Below are positions 49,345 through 58,051 of a DNA stretch of 64,000 nt, one piece after another. The DNA comes from Candidatus Saccharimonadota bacterium. GTDB lineage: Bacteria > Patescibacteriota > Saccharimonadia > Saccharimonadales > UBA10212. How positions within the stretch are numbered: position 1 is the stretch's first letter; each line of letters opens with the position of its first letter. The notes under the pieces were generated by a model, which did not search any database, had not been told where the DNA came from, and saw only the letters and a program-made list of their open reading frames with translations. The stretch spans positions 312,846 through 376,845 of the forward strand of contig JACOWW010000002.1 of the NCBI GenBank assembly GCA_016176605.1. The letters run 5' to 3'. The translations under genes and the position numbers were made by a program.

Positions 49345-50037
49345 TTAATCCTCTCCCTCCGTGCTTTGGACGGATTTAACCCCGACAATGAGGTTCTTAA
49401 CAGCTGTTTTGAATTCTTTAAGGGCACTGTTCATAGCCTTAACATCGGTTTTAAACTCGCTGGCTGCGCCTTTTGGGTCATCGCCCTCGCAGTCAAATGT
49501 CACACTGCTGGATATAACCGCGTCAACGACTGCTTGGGCCGTAGCTTTTTTGGCGTCAACAGCCGCAACTAATTCGTCGTAATTAGACAGTACTTTGCCC
49601 TTTGATAGATAGAACGTTTTGGTCCTGTCAGCGATTGTGCTGAAAAGGTCTATTTTTTTCTGCCCGCGCTCCGCGATGGCATCCATGTGATTGTTTATCT
49701 TGTCCTCATGTTCTTGGCATATTCTGAGTTTGTTTTCTTCCAGCCTATCTTTAGCTACTTCTAAATTATTTTTGGCGGCTTCGCGTTTGGCTTCAAATTC
49801 TTGTTTGGCGGCTTCGCGTTTGGCTTCAAATTCTTGTTTGGCGGCTTCGCGTTTTTTTTCAAATTCTTGTTTGGCGGCTTCAAGTTTAGCTTCAGCTGCC
49901 TTTTTAGCGGTTTCGCTCTGTTGATTATCGTCACTGCTACCCGATTCGGCCAAAGCCGGCACCGCTGCAAGCGCCAAAGATCCGAAAAGTATTAACAAAA
50001 TACTTTTTACTGTTAATGCCTTCTTTATTTTGCGCAT
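49345..50037 (-). CDS. Exported coiled-coil protein with 11-residue repeats
   Basis: 230 residues. Signal peptide (SILLILFGSLALAAVPALAESG, cleavage after ALA likely). Then a highly charged coiled coil with three to four copies of the 11-residue unit KQEFEAKREAA encoded by 33-bp direct repeats (about 49770-49880), then a helical domain with two cysteines. It ends 1 nt before the pilin start, with the pilin ribosome site inside its last codons. A structural surface protein linked to the pilus is plausible. Confidence 0.72.
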   Translation of the reverse strand: MRKIKKALTVKSILLILFGSLALAAVPALAESGSSDDNQQSETAKKAAEAKLEAAKQEFEKKREAAKQEFEAKREAAKQEFEAKREAAKNNLEVAKDRLEENKLRICQEHEDKINNHMDAIAERGQKKIDLFSTIADRTKTFYLSKGKVLSNYDELVAAVDAKKATAQAVVDAVISSSVTFDCEGDDPKGAASEFKTDVKAMNSALKEFKTAVKNLIVGVKSVQSTEGED

Positions 50038-50091
50038 AATAACTTATTGACAATTTTATGCTTAAGCTTATAAATAGTCAACCGGCTGGTA

Positions 50092-51213
50092 TCAAGCAGA
50101 AACTACTTGTTCCCATGGCAAGCCTGGCTTGCCAAAGTGTCCGTACGCGGCGGTTTGCGAGTAAATTGGGCGGCGCAGATCTAGCCTTTCGATAATTCCT
50201 CTGACCGAGGTGTCTATTAGCTTGTCCTTAAAGTCTTTTAGTTCCCTCTCGCTGACTTTGGCTGTGTCAAAAGTATCAATCGTCTGCATTAGCGGCTCGG
50301 GTTTGCCGATAACATATGCCAGCCCGACCTCGCATTTGGTCGCCAAGCCGGCGGCAACGATGTTTTTGGCGATGAAGCGGGCAGCGTAGGCGCCGCTGCG
50401 GTCTACCTTACTGGGGTCCTTACCAGAAAAACAGCCGCCGCCAACACGGGCATAGCCGCCGTAAGTATCAATGACAATCTTGCGACCGGTTAGCCCGGCG
50501 TCACTTTCGGGGCCAGGTATGTGCCACAAGCCGGTACCATTGACCGTGATATCTTGGTCGCCGGGCAGTTTAAACTTATAATTTTCCAGTACTGGAGCAA
50601 AGATTAGTTTAATGACGTCCTGCCTGACTTGTTTCGGATCGGTTTGTTCATCGTGGGCGACGGCAGCGACCAATTTTTCGATCGCCGCTGGCTTGTCATT
50701 CTGATAACGGACTGTCACTTGGGTCTTGCCGTCCGGACGGAGCCATTTTATCTCCTTTTTTTCGCGGGCTTCGTCTATGCGGCGGGCAAGGGCGTGAGCC
50801 AGTATGATAGGCAGCGGCATTAACTCTGGTGTTTCGTTACAAGCAAAGCCGAACATCATTCCTTGGTCGCCAGCGCCATCATGGTTTACGCCCATAGCGA
50901 TTTCTGGCGACTGCTCATGGATATCATTGTTAAACGACGACTCTTGGCTGAAGCCCCAGGCTGGTACGCTGTAGCCAAGGTCTTTGACTTTTTGCCTGGC
51001 AATAGCTTCATAGTCGAGTTTGGCCTTTGTCTTGATTTCTCCGAATAGCGCTATTTGATTAGCGCCAGCAACGGTTTCTATGCCCGTCCGGCTAGATGGG
51101 TCTTGGGACAGCGCCGCATCGACAATGGCGTCGCTGATGGCGTCGCAAATTTTATCGGGATGGCCGGCGCACACCGACTCGCTGGTAAAAAGCCTGGTTT
51201 TGGGCACGCTCAT
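50092..51213 (-). CDS. metK: S-adenosylmethionine synthetase
   Basis: Forms SAM from methionine and ATP. 373 residues, near normal. TSESVCAGHPDKICDAISDAIVDAAL at the N-terminus, the signature GAGDQGMMFGFAC, and the P-loop GGGCFSGKDPSKVDRSGAYAARF are present. A 70-bp palindromic element lies between it and rarA. It supplies the SpoU and other methyltransferases. Confidence 0.96.
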   Translation of the reverse strand: MSVPKTRLFTSESVCAGHPDKICDAISDAIVDAALSQDPSSRTGIETVAGANQIALFGEIKTKAKLDYEAIARQKVKDLGYSVPAWGFSQESSFNNDIHEQSPEIAMGVNHDGAGDQGMMFGFACNETPELMPLPIILAHALARRIDEAREKKEIKWLRPDGKTQVTVRYQNDKPAAIEKLVAAVAHDEQTDPKQVRQDVIKLIFAPVLENYKFKLPGDQDITVNGTGLWHIPGPESDAGLTGRKIVIDTYGGYARVGGGCFSGKDPSKVDRSGAYAARFIAKNIVAAGLATKCEVGLAYVIGKPEPLMQTIDTFDTAKVSERELKDFKDKLIDTSVRGIIERLDLRRPIYSQTAAYGHFGKPGLPWEQVVSA

Positions 51214-51252
51214 ACTCTATTCAAAAAAATCTTTATTAGCAAGTTCGGGCGG

Positions 51253-51321
51253 CCCCAGAACCAAAAACTTGAAGCTCCATAATCTGGTTGCAGACTACTT
51301 CGCTCAGGTTTTGGTACGGGG
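51253..51321. repeat. 70-bp palindromic dispersed element, copy 4
   Basis: The 69-bp unit has CCCC/GGGG ends and the same orientation as copy 1. The block CTTGAAGCTCCATAATCTG and GTTGCAGACTAC match it almost base for base. Confidence 0.85.
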
Positions 51322-51330
51322 CAAGCAAGG

Positions 51331-52527
51331 TTATTGAAATAGGTTCAGATCCTTAATTTCATCAGGCAAAAATCCCTTACTGTGTTTGAAGCCAGCCTGC
51401 CATTGGTAACTTTTCCCGTAACCAAGGTCATTCATCAGCTTTGTCGGTGCGTTGCGCAGGTGCAGCGGCACCGGCAGGTCCGGGTGTTCGCGGGCAGCCA
51501 ACAGTGCTCTTTTCATAACGTCCGTTACTTCCCTCGACTTAGGCGCCTTGGACATTATCGTAGCACAGTGGAACAGGTTAAATTGACACTCCGGCATACC
51601 AATGCGCTCTACTGCTTGGAATGTTGATACAGCTAAATTCAATGCCGCCGGTGCGGCCATACCGATGTCTTCACTGGCAAAAATTACCATTCGGCGCGCG
51701 ATAAATTTTGGATCCTCGCCGGCTTGAAGCATCCGCGCCATATAATAAAGCGCAGCTGTGGCGTGACCGGCGCGCATGGACTTTATGAAGGCGCTGATAA
51801 TGTTGTAGTGGTTCTCACCAAGTTTATCGTAGCCAGGAATTTTAGCTTGCGCCGCAGTTTCAACTACTTGTCGTGTAATTTTGCCTTTGCTCAACTGCTC
51901 CGCCATTTCCAGAGTATTTAGGGCAATCCGTGCGTCGCCGCCGGACAGTTCGGCAATCTGTTCGATGGATTCTTTGGGTAAGCGCTTAGCTGTTAATTTC
52001 TCGGCCCTAGCCACTCGCTTGATGATTTCGATAATTTCATCCTTGGATAACGGGTCTAGCACAATCACCCGACTACGGCTTAATAGCGGATTGATAACTT
52101 CAAAAGAAGGATTTTCGGTTGTGGCGCCGATAAGAGTCACCAGGCCGGATTCAACGTGCGGCAGAAAGGCATCTTGCTGGGCTTTGTTGAATCTGTGAAT
52201 TTCGTCGACGAACAACACTGTTGCTTGTGAGCCACGGGTAGTATCTCCTTGCTGGTTTCTTCTAGCCCGCTCGACCACTTCAGTAACGTCGGCTTTGCCG
52301 GCCATAACAGCCGACATTTCCACAAAATCGGCTTTCATTTCATTGGCTATAATTCGGGCCAAAGTAGTCTTGCCGCTGCCTGGAGGTCCCCAAAAAATCA
52401 GCGAAAAAGGCTTGCCAGTTTTTACTAACCTCTGCAACAGCTTACCTTTACCTAGCACATGGGCCTGGCCTACTACCTCACTTAAGCTTTGCGGCCGCAT
52501 TCTGTCGGCCAACGGCGCCGTCTCCAT
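51331..52527 (-). CDS. rarA: Replication-associated recombination protein A (RarA/MgsA, clamp-loader-like AAA+ ATPase)
   Basis: 398 residues. Walker A WGPPGSGKTTLARIIANEM near residue 48, Walker B/sensor VLFVDEIHRFNKAQQDAFLPHVE, sensor-1 IGATTENPSFEV, and the C-terminal MgsA domain (SAFIKSMRAGHATAALYYMARML) are all present. RarA acts at stalled replication forks. TATAAT lies exactly 6 nt before the ATG, and a TACTTAAC-NN-GTCAAGTA palindrome lies 63 bp upstream. Confidence 0.95.
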   Translation of the reverse strand: METAPLADRMRPQSLSEVVGQAHVLGKGKLLQRLVKTGKPFSLIFWGPPGSGKTTLARIIANEMKADFVEMSAVMAGKADVTEVVERARRNQQGDTTRGSQATVLFVDEIHRFNKAQQDAFLPHVESGLVTLIGATTENPSFEVINPLLSRSRVIVLDPLSKDEIIEIIKRVARAEKLTAKRLPKESIEQIAELSGGDARIALNTLEMAEQLSKGKITRQVVETAAQAKIPGYDKLGENHYNIISAFIKSMRAGHATAALYYMARMLQAGEDPKFIARRMVIFASEDIGMAAPAALNLAVSTFQAVERIGMPECQFNLFHCATIMSKAPKSREVTDVMKRALLAAREHPDLPVPLHLRNAPTKLMNDLGYGKSYQWQAGFKHSKGFLPDEIKDLNLFQ

Positions 52528-52589
52528 ATTTACATTATACCCCTGTTAGTCACTGTAGCCTCCGCCTGGGCCTTTTTATGCTCCTAAAA

Positions 52590-52607
52590 TACTTAACAAG
52601 TCAAGTA
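52590..52607. promoter_or_regulatory. Palindrome TACTTAAC-AA-GTCAAGTA upstream of rarA
   Basis: One mismatched pair from perfect. It lies upstream of the leaderless rarA promoter and shortly after the ABC permease stop, so it may be an operator or terminator. Same class as sites at 44285 and 62739. Confidence 0.5.
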
Positions 52608-52651
52608 TTACTAAATTACCCGATCGAGTAACTTAGTAATAGCTCTTTCTC

Positions 52652-53398
52652 CTATACTTGTATTCTGTTGAAGCGGTTGACGGCAAAGAATACACAGATG
52701 ACTAACACCGCCGCAATGACAATTAAATCGGTCGGCAGACTAAAGTGCCCTCCCCCAATCATGGTGTGCCGCAATGCATCAACACCATAACTTAGAGGGT
52801 TTATAGAAGCTAAAATCCTCAACACGTCCGGCACGTTGGTTAGAGGATAGAGTGCGCTGGAAAGAAAGAATAGTGGAAAAATCAAGAAATTGTTGATGGC
52901 CTGGAAGCCCTGGAAATCTTCGACCATGCTGGCCAGCCCCGCGCCAAAGCTGGCTAAAGTTAAAGCCAGGGCCATAACGATCAGCAGCGCCAGAGGCAGC
53001 AGCACCCAGTTCTGGGGCCGGAAACCAAAAGCGACGGCCACGATAAAAACCACAAGAGCTTGAATTATTGAAATAGTTGTCCCGCCCAAAGCGTTTCCCA
53101 GCAAAACTTTCACTCTTGGGACGGGTGCGACCAGCATTTCTTTCAAAAACCCAAAACGCTTATCGAAAAGAATCTGAATACCCCAAAAAACGCCGGAAAA
53201 TAGTAGAGTCTGCAAAATAATGCCAGGCACCAAAAACTGCAAATAATCCCCTTGCCCGGCCCGCTCAAAAACGGCACCAAGCCCATAACCGAGCGCCAGT
53301 AGGAACAAAATAGGCTGACCAATGCTGCCGAAAATGCGGGAACGGGTGCGTAAATACCGCTTCATCTGCCGCCACCAAAGGATGTAAATAGCGTTCAT
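52652..53398 (-). CDS. ABC-2 type transporter permease (DrrB-like)
   Basis: The 248-residue membrane protein has about six hydrophobic segments. The block ILFDKRFGFLKEMLVAPVPRVKVLLGNALGG is the ABC-2 DrrB-type signature, and SALYPLTNVPDVLRILASINPLSYGVDALR is its C-terminal hallmark. It forms the channel for export of lipids or drugs. The start overlaps the end of the ATPase gene by 4 bp, so the two are coupled. Confidence 0.9.
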   Translation of the reverse strand: MNAIYILWWRQMKRYLRTRSRIFGSIGQPILFLLALGYGLGAVFERAGQGDYLQFLVPGIILQTLLFSGVFWGIQILFDKRFGFLKEMLVAPVPRVKVLLGNALGGTTISIIQALVVFIVAVAFGFRPQNWVLLPLALLIVMALALTLASFGAGLASMVEDFQGFQAINNFLIFPLFFLSSALYPLTNVPDVLRILASINPLSYGVDALRHTMIGGGHFSLPTDLIVIAAVLVICVFFAVNRFNRIQV

Positions 53399-54204
53399 CG
53401 TAGTCTTCGGTTTAACAGGGCGCCGCGGACATTCAGGCCGCTAAAATCTTCGCTTACCTCATCTCGGATACCTTCGCCTGTCAGCTTCAAATAGGCCTGT
53501 TCGAGAGTTTTGGTTTTGGTCTTTTCGGTCAATTGCTTGGTCGTGCCTTCGGCGACAATCTTACCGTGATCGATAATGGCGATACGTTCCGCTATCTGCT
53601 CGGCTTCGTCTAAGTAATGGGTAGTAAAGAAAATGGTCATTCCTTCATTTTTGCTGAGTTTTCTAACATAGTCCCACAGCACATTACGAGTTTGGGTGTC
53701 GAGCCCAAGCGTTGGCTCATCCAGGAATAAAATCTTAGGATGATGCAGTAAACCGCGGGCGATTTCCAGCCGCCGGCGCATGCCACCTGAAAAAGTACGC
53801 ACCAGCGAATCGCGGCGTTCCCAAAGATCAACTAATTTCATTAGATCTTCAATTCGTTTTTTATGCCCCGCTTTAGGCACGCCGTATAAAACGCAGTGAA
53901 ATAACATATTTTCATAGGCCGTCAGTTCTTCTTCTAATGCTGGATCTTGAAAGACAATACCGAATGATTTGCGGGCACTGGCTTGGTCTTTTGTTACGTC
54001 GTGGCCATTAAGTAATAGCTGGCCGCTGGTCGGCCGCAGCATGGTGGTCAACATTTTGATGGTGGTGCTTTTGCCAGCGCCATTGGGACCAAGAAATGCA
54101 AAAATTTCACCCGGCATAACCCCAAAATTGACATGGTCAACCGCTTTGATATCTCCGAACGTCTTAACCACATCCCGCGCCTCAACCGCATACTTTGAAC
54201 TCAT
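53395..54204 (-). CDS. ABC transporter ATP-binding protein (DrrA-like)
   Basis: 269 residues from ATG 54204 (MSSKYAVEARDVVKTFGDIKAV). Walker A LGPNGAGKSTTIKML, signature FSGGMRRRLEIARGL, Walker B ILFLDEPTLGLD and the H-loop FFTTHYLDEAEQIAERI are intact. The sequence LGLDTQTRNVLWDYVRKL is typical of daunorubicin-resistance type exporters. It pairs with the permease downstream. TATAAT lies 10 nt before the ATG. Confidence 0.92.
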   Translation of the reverse strand: MSSKYAVEARDVVKTFGDIKAVDHVNFGVMPGEIFAFLGPNGAGKSTTIKMLTTMLRPTSGQLLLNGHDVTKDQASARKSFGIVFQDPALEEELTAYENMLFHCVLYGVPKAGHKKRIEDLMKLVDLWERRDSLVRTFSGGMRRRLEIARGLLHHPKILFLDEPTLGLDTQTRNVLWDYVRKLSKNEGMTIFFTTHYLDEAEQIAERIAIIDHGKIVAEGTTKQLTEKTKTKTLEQAYLKLTGEGIRDEVSEDFSGLNVRGALLNRRLR

Positions 54205-54227
54205 ACGAATATTTATTATACAAGACC

Positions 54228-54372
54228 GTAGTCCATTCACCGTTCACCGTTATCCGTGCGTTATCCGTTTACAGTTATCCATGAAGCTCAATGGTTAATG
54301 CCTGCCCTCCGTAACCTTGGTGAAGGAGGGGCTAATGGTAAATGTATGGTAAAGGGTAAATGGCCAATGGTT
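54228..54372. repeat. Heptad array, TCACCGT/TAAATGG type, opposed arms
   Basis: Units TTCACCG, TTCACCG, TTATCCG, TTATCCG, TTTACAG face GGCTAAT, GGTAAAT, GGTAAAG, GGTAAAT, GGTTAAT, separated by a CCTCC/GGAGG stem. It lies between zwf and the ABC ATPase and reaches the zwf stop. Confidence 0.8.
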
Positions 54373-55699
54373 AATGGCCGATAATATCGGCGATGGGGCT
54401 ACCAGGCTTATATGTTTTTAGGTCGTCGGCGTTCAGTGCCCAGCACTCCAGCACCGGCTGGAGGATTTGCCAACTGGCCAGCACCTCTTCACTGCTGGCA
54501 AACAAGCTGTGGTTGCCGCGCATGGCATCAACTATAACCATTTCATAAGCATCGGGTAAGCGCCCAGGAAAGTGCTGATCATAATCAAAACTCCACTTGA
54601 GTTTTTGCAGTTTCCGTTCGTAGCCTGGCTCTTTGGCCCACAGGTCTAACTCAATGCCTTCGTCTGGTTGGATTTTAAAAGCTAATTCGTTGGCGGCCGA
54701 TGCCGAAGTCTTTTTGAAATTGACTCTAATCTCTGTTAATTTCCGATCCAAATTCTTGCCAGTCATAAGCCTTACTGGCACGCCTTGCCATCGAGGATCG
54801 GTGGACTGAAACTTTAGGGACACGAAAGTTTCCACGGCGCTGCCGGGATTACTGACTTCAGCTTGATAGCCTTCATATTGCGCCCGCTGGACAACTTCTG
54901 TGCATTTGTCTTTGGATATTGGTGCAATAGCCTGAAGGGCGGCCAGGCGGCGGCGGGGAATTTCATCAAAATCAAAAATGTCACTGCACGGTTCCATCAA
55001 GACAAGCGCGGTTAATTGTAATAAGTGACTTTGATAATCACGCAGTGCGCCTGTGCTCTCATAAAAATGGGCGCGGCCTTCAATGCCAATTTTTTCGCTA
55101 GCTATAATTTCTACGCTTTCTATAAACTGGTTGTTCCAGATGTCGCGGAAAATCGTGTTGCTGCCTAAAAAAACGGTGATATTTTGAGCCATTTCTTTGG
55201 CCAGGTAATGGTCGATGCGGTAAACTTGGTCCTGCGAAAAATATTTACCGATATGCGCTGCCATCTCCTGGGCCGAGCGCAGGTCATAACCAAAGGGCTT
55301 TTCGAGCAGTAACTTTGTGTAAGATTTGCTTAGGCCAGATTTACCCAGCCAGCCAGCGATGGCCTCAGCCGCAGCCGGTGGTACCGATAAGTAAAAAATG
55401 ACTTGGGGTTGTTGTGAGAATTCCTGGCTTAATTTTTCTAAGCGGCCTTTAAGTTTTTCGTAGTCTGCCCCATCTGATAAGTTCATAGTGAACATCTGGC
55501 TATAGTCCTTGAGGTTTTTTTCGCCGGCGCCAAAGACTTCATCAACGCCCACTTGGCGCCGGGAAACCCCTAAAACTTTGAAGTCCTTGCCAATATCGGT
55601 GCTTTTACAAATTTCGGACAGGGCTGGCAAGAGGAAGCGGCGCGATAAATCACCGGTGATGCCAAAAATAACTAATATCGTCGGCGGTAATTTTTCCAT
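54371..55699 (-). CDS. zwf: Glucose-6-phosphate dehydrogenase
   Basis: Oxidises glucose 6-phosphate, opening the pentose phosphate pathway and making NADPH. 442 residues, slightly short of the usual 480-500. The NADP motif FGITGDLSRRFLLPAL is at the N-terminus, and the substrate-binding/catalytic YRIDHYLAKEMAQNI is near 167, with the family's RIDHYLGKE reading A for G. EKIGIEGRAHFYESTGALRDYQSHLLQL is the next conserved block. TATACT is 7 nt before the ATG (leaderless type). No gnd or pgl is seen in this window. Confidence 0.95.
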   Translation of the reverse strand: MEKLPPTILVIFGITGDLSRRFLLPALSEICKSTDIGKDFKVLGVSRRQVGVDEVFGAGEKNLKDYSQMFTMNLSDGADYEKLKGRLEKLSQEFSQQPQVIFYLSVPPAAAEAIAGWLGKSGLSKSYTKLLLEKPFGYDLRSAQEMAAHIGKYFSQDQVYRIDHYLAKEMAQNITVFLGSNTIFRDIWNNQFIESVEIIASEKIGIEGRAHFYESTGALRDYQSHLLQLTALVLMEPCSDIFDFDEIPRRRLAALQAIAPISKDKCTEVVQRAQYEGYQAEVSNPGSAVETFVSLKFQSTDPRWQGVPVRLMTGKNLDRKLTEIRVNFKKTSASAANELAFKIQPDEGIELDLWAKEPGYERKLQKLKWSFDYDQHFPGRLPDAYEMVIVDAMRGNHSLFASSEEVLASWQILQPVLECWALNADDLKTYKPGSPIADIIGH

Positions 55700-55743
55700 G
55701 TTTATAAGTATACTCGGAGCCAGCGTAAAACCAGCGCTGACCC

Positions 55744-55772
55744 TTGAATAATAAGGAGTTGGCTGTTATACT
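55744..55772 (+). promoter_or_regulatory. Sigma-70-like promoter of the ATP synthase operon
   Basis: TTGAAT (55744-55749), a 17-nt spacer and TATACT (55767-55772). It gives a leader of about 130 nt before atpB, an exception to the leaderless pattern. Confidence 0.65.
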
Positions 55773-55810
55773 GCCACACGAATGAGTTTTAGGGGACGAG
55801 AAACGACCGG

Positions 55811-55888
55811 TCCGCCAGCTGGCGGATATCCAGCCGTTCGCACCGCTATGCCCGGTAGCGAGTCCGCCGAGGCGGATCTACTACCGGG
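55811..55888 (+). promoter_or_regulatory. Two strong hairpins in the atp operon leader
   Basis: TCCGCCAGCTGGCGGA (55811-55826) is a perfect palindrome, and CCCGGTAG/CTACCGGG (55851-55888) encloses a second TCCGCC/GGCGGA stem. They may stabilise the mRNA or control atpB translation. The first palindrome occurs again inside trxB. Confidence 0.55.
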
Positions 55889-55906
55889 TAGGGGTGGGAG
55901 CTAGCA

Positions 55907-56722
55907 GTGCTAGTTCCGTTTTTTGCCGCCGAAGGAGCCGCGCCGCTAGCGGCCGAAAAGCTTTTTAATATCGGCCCATTTTCTTTTACTAACAGTATGC
56001 TGTTCGGCCTGATAACGGTCGTCTTTACACTTACCATTTTTGGCCTGGCCGCCCGCGCCAGCCACACCTGGCCCAAAAGCCGGCTGGCCTTTTATATCGA
56101 AAGTTTGGTAGAGCTAGTTTTTAATTTAATGACCGAAAGCTTTGGCGACCGTAAAAAAGCCGCCCGCCATTTTCCGCTGCTGCTAAGCCTTTTTATTTTT
56201 ATTCTAGCTGCTAATTTAAGCGGTCTGCTGCCGGGCGTCGGCAGTTTGTCGGTCAATGTCAATGGAGAGCATACTTCATTATTTAGAGCCTTCACAACTG
56301 ATCTCAATTCGACTCTGGCCATGGCTGTTTTGAGCCTGAGTGTCGTGCATATCTATGCCCTCAGGGAGCTTGGTGGTGTCGGCCGGTTCCGGCATTATTT
56401 TTCGGGTAATTTACTCAACCCCATGAACATATTAATTGGGATAAATGAGGTCTTTGGCGAAGTGCTGCGGCTGGTAACGCTATCGCTGCGGCTTTTTGGA
56501 GTTATTTATGGCGGCGAGGCTTTGCTGCACGCCATTTCGCAGCTGGCTGGCAATTTTGCCTGGGCAGCCTCATTGCCTATCTTTTTTCTGGAAATATTTT
56601 TCTCGCTCGTTCAGGCCTATTTGTTTATGATGTTAACAGCCACCTATCTGGTGATGGCGGTGTCGCATGAAGGTGAAACCAAATCGCACTCGCCTCAACC
56701 GGCAACAGCGGGAGGGTCATAA
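55907..56722 (+). CDS. atpB: ATP synthase subunit a
   Basis: 271 residues, the membrane stator channel beside the c-ring. About five to six hydrophobic helices. EVLRLVTLSLRLFGVIYGGE carries the essential Arg (SLRLFG) of the proton half-channel. GTG start at 55907 with GGGAG 8 nt upstream. It is the first gene of the operon; atpI is not seen. Confidence 0.93.
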   Translation: MLVPFFAAEGAAPLAAEKLFNIGPFSFTNSMLFGLITVVFTLTIFGLAARASHTWPKSRLAFYIESLVELVFNLMTESFGDRKKAARHFPLLLSLFIFILAANLSGLLPGVGSLSVNVNGEHTSLFRAFTTDLNSTLAMAVLSLSVVHIYALRELGGVGRFRHYFSGNLLNPMNILIGINEVFGEVLRLVTLSLRLFGVIYGGEALLHAISQLAGNFAWAASLPIFFLEIFFSLVQAYLFMMLTATYLVMAVSHEGETKSHSPQPATAGGS

Positions 56723-56789
56723 AAAATGTTAATTAATAATAACCCACCATCCCGACGATACGTCGGGATTGCGGGCGAAGGGAGTAACT

Positions 56790-57002
56790 ATGGATATAGA
56801 TCCATCATTAATTAAGGGGCTAACCATCGGCCTGGGCGCCATCGGCCCGGCTATCGGTATCGGCCTGATCGGCGCAGCCGTGGTCAGCGCAGTCGGCCGC
56901 AACCCGGAGATCCAAGGTAAAATCCTGTCCACGGCATTCATTATGATCGGCTTGGTCGACGCCGTCTTAGCTTTTGTCCTGCTTATCCTGTTTACCACGT
57001 AA
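56790..57002 (+). CDS. atpE: ATP synthase subunit c
   Basis: 70 residues from ATG 56790 (GGGAG upstream), two helices joined by the polar loop GRNPEIQGK. The ion-binding carboxylate is Asp57 in IGLVDAVLAF, and helix 1 lacks the Gln of Na+-type rings, so a proton-driven ring is expected. A CCCGAC/GTCGGG hairpin lies just before it, between atpB and atpE, possibly tuning the high c-subunit stoichiometry. Confidence 0.94.
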   Translation: MDIDPSLIKGLTIGLGAIGPAIGIGLIGAAVVSAVGRNPEIQGKILSTAFIMIGLVDAVLAFVLLILFTT

Positions 57003-57013
57003 GGGGTCCGTAA

Positions 57014-57550
57014 TTGCTTAATATTCCAACACAATTTGCTGAAGTTAGCAGTTCCGAAAGCGGAATTGGGGCTTTTAATATCAATCTTAAGTCCTTTATC
57101 TTCCAGTTGATTACCTTCGTGATCGTACTGTTGGTGTTTAAGCGCTGGGTTTTGCCGCCGCTTATTAAGACACTTGAGGACCGCCGTCAAACGCTCGAAA
57201 AAAGTTTGATCCAAGCTAAAGAAACAGAGGAGGCGCTGGCGCGGGCCGAGGCCAAAGCCGAAGAAATTATTACCAAAGCCAGGACTCAAGCTGACAACGC
57301 CCTGCGTGATGCCAAGAAATCGGCTGAGGGGGTCATTGTTGATGCCGAAACGGCTGCCGCCCAGCGGGCAGCGTTGATTATCAAAGATGCCCAGGCCCAG
57401 CTGGCGCAGGAGCGAGCTAAACTGCACGAGGAGCTAAAGGCTGAATTGGCTGAACTCGTAGCCAACGCGACCGAGGTTGTCCTGCGCCAAAAACTCGATG
57501 AAAAGAACGACCGTAAACTAATAGAGCAGTCGCTTAGGGAGATAGCATGA
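57014..57550 (+). CDS. atpF: ATP synthase subunit b
   Basis: 178 residues from a TTG start with AAGGGG upstream. One N-terminal membrane helix (FIFQLITFVIVLLVFKRWVLPPLI, about 28-51) and a long charged helix (LEKSLIQAKETEEALARAEAKAEEII onward) forming the peripheral stalk. An extra 25 residues precede the membrane helix. It overlaps atpH by 4 bp (ATGA). Confidence 0.92.
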   Translation: MLNIPTQFAEVSSSESGIGAFNINLKSFIFQLITFVIVLLVFKRWVLPPLIKTLEDRRQTLEKSLIQAKETEEALARAEAKAEEIITKARTQADNALRDAKKSAEGVIVDAETAAAQRAALIIKDAQAQLAQERAKLHEELKAELAELVANATEVVLRQKLDEKNDRKLIEQSLREIA

Positions 57551-57945
57551 GTCTAAGACTATCTCGCCGCGCTCTGGCTCGCTACGCCACTGACCAGTTA
57601 CTATCTGGTAGTTCGGCCAAGACTATTGCCAAGCATTTAGCGGCTGTTTTGATCGACAGCCGCCGCGAAAAGGACGCTCAGCCGCTGCTGGACGATATTA
57701 ACTATGAGCTGCAGAGCCGCGGCCAGCTGGCGTCGGCTACGGTAACTACTGCCAGCCAGCTGCCAGCCAGCTTAAAAAACGAGGTTGCCGACCTGGTTAA
57801 AAAACTAGCTGGGGTACGGCAAGTTATTGTGGATGAACGAATAGACAAGGCAGTTATTGGTGGCGTTCGGGTGGAAACGGCCGACCGCACATGGGATAAA
57901 ACAGTCACTGCCCAACTTAATAAACTCAAGGAGATAACATCGTGA
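57547..57945 (+). CDS. atpH: ATP synthase subunit delta (short form)
   Basis: 132 residues, against about 175-180 in most bacteria. The C-terminal signature GGVRVETADRTWDKTVTAQLNKLK is present. The N-terminal helical domain, which contacts the alpha subunits, is shortened. It lies in the standard place between atpF and atpA, so identity is firm. Confidence 0.88.
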   Translation: MSLRLSRRALARYATDQLLSGSSAKTIAKHLAAVLIDSRREKDAQPLLDDINYELQSRGQLASATVTTASQLPASLKNEVADLVKKLAGVRQVIVDERIDKAVIGGVRVETADRTWDKTVTAQLNKLKEITS

Positions 57946-57955
57946 CTACGTCACT

Positions 57956-58036
57956 CCATTTATCATTTACCAAATGTTCTCTGTTCAATGTTAAATTAAT
58001 GTTTAATGTTCAATGTGAATTGATCAATGAGCCGAC
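57956..58036. repeat. Heptad array, CATTTAT/GTTCAAT type, between atpH and atpA
   Basis: Units CATTTAT, CATTTAC face GTTCAAT, GTTTAAT, GTTCAAT, GTGAATT. It interrupts the operon and ends directly before the atpA ribosome site AGGAGGCG. Confidence 0.75.
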
Positions 58037-58051
58037 GCTAGGAGGCGTGTA

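Noticed and set aside
56729..57427. 232-codon minus-strand frame across atpE and atpF
   Set aside because: Antisense shadow of conserved ATP synthase genes.
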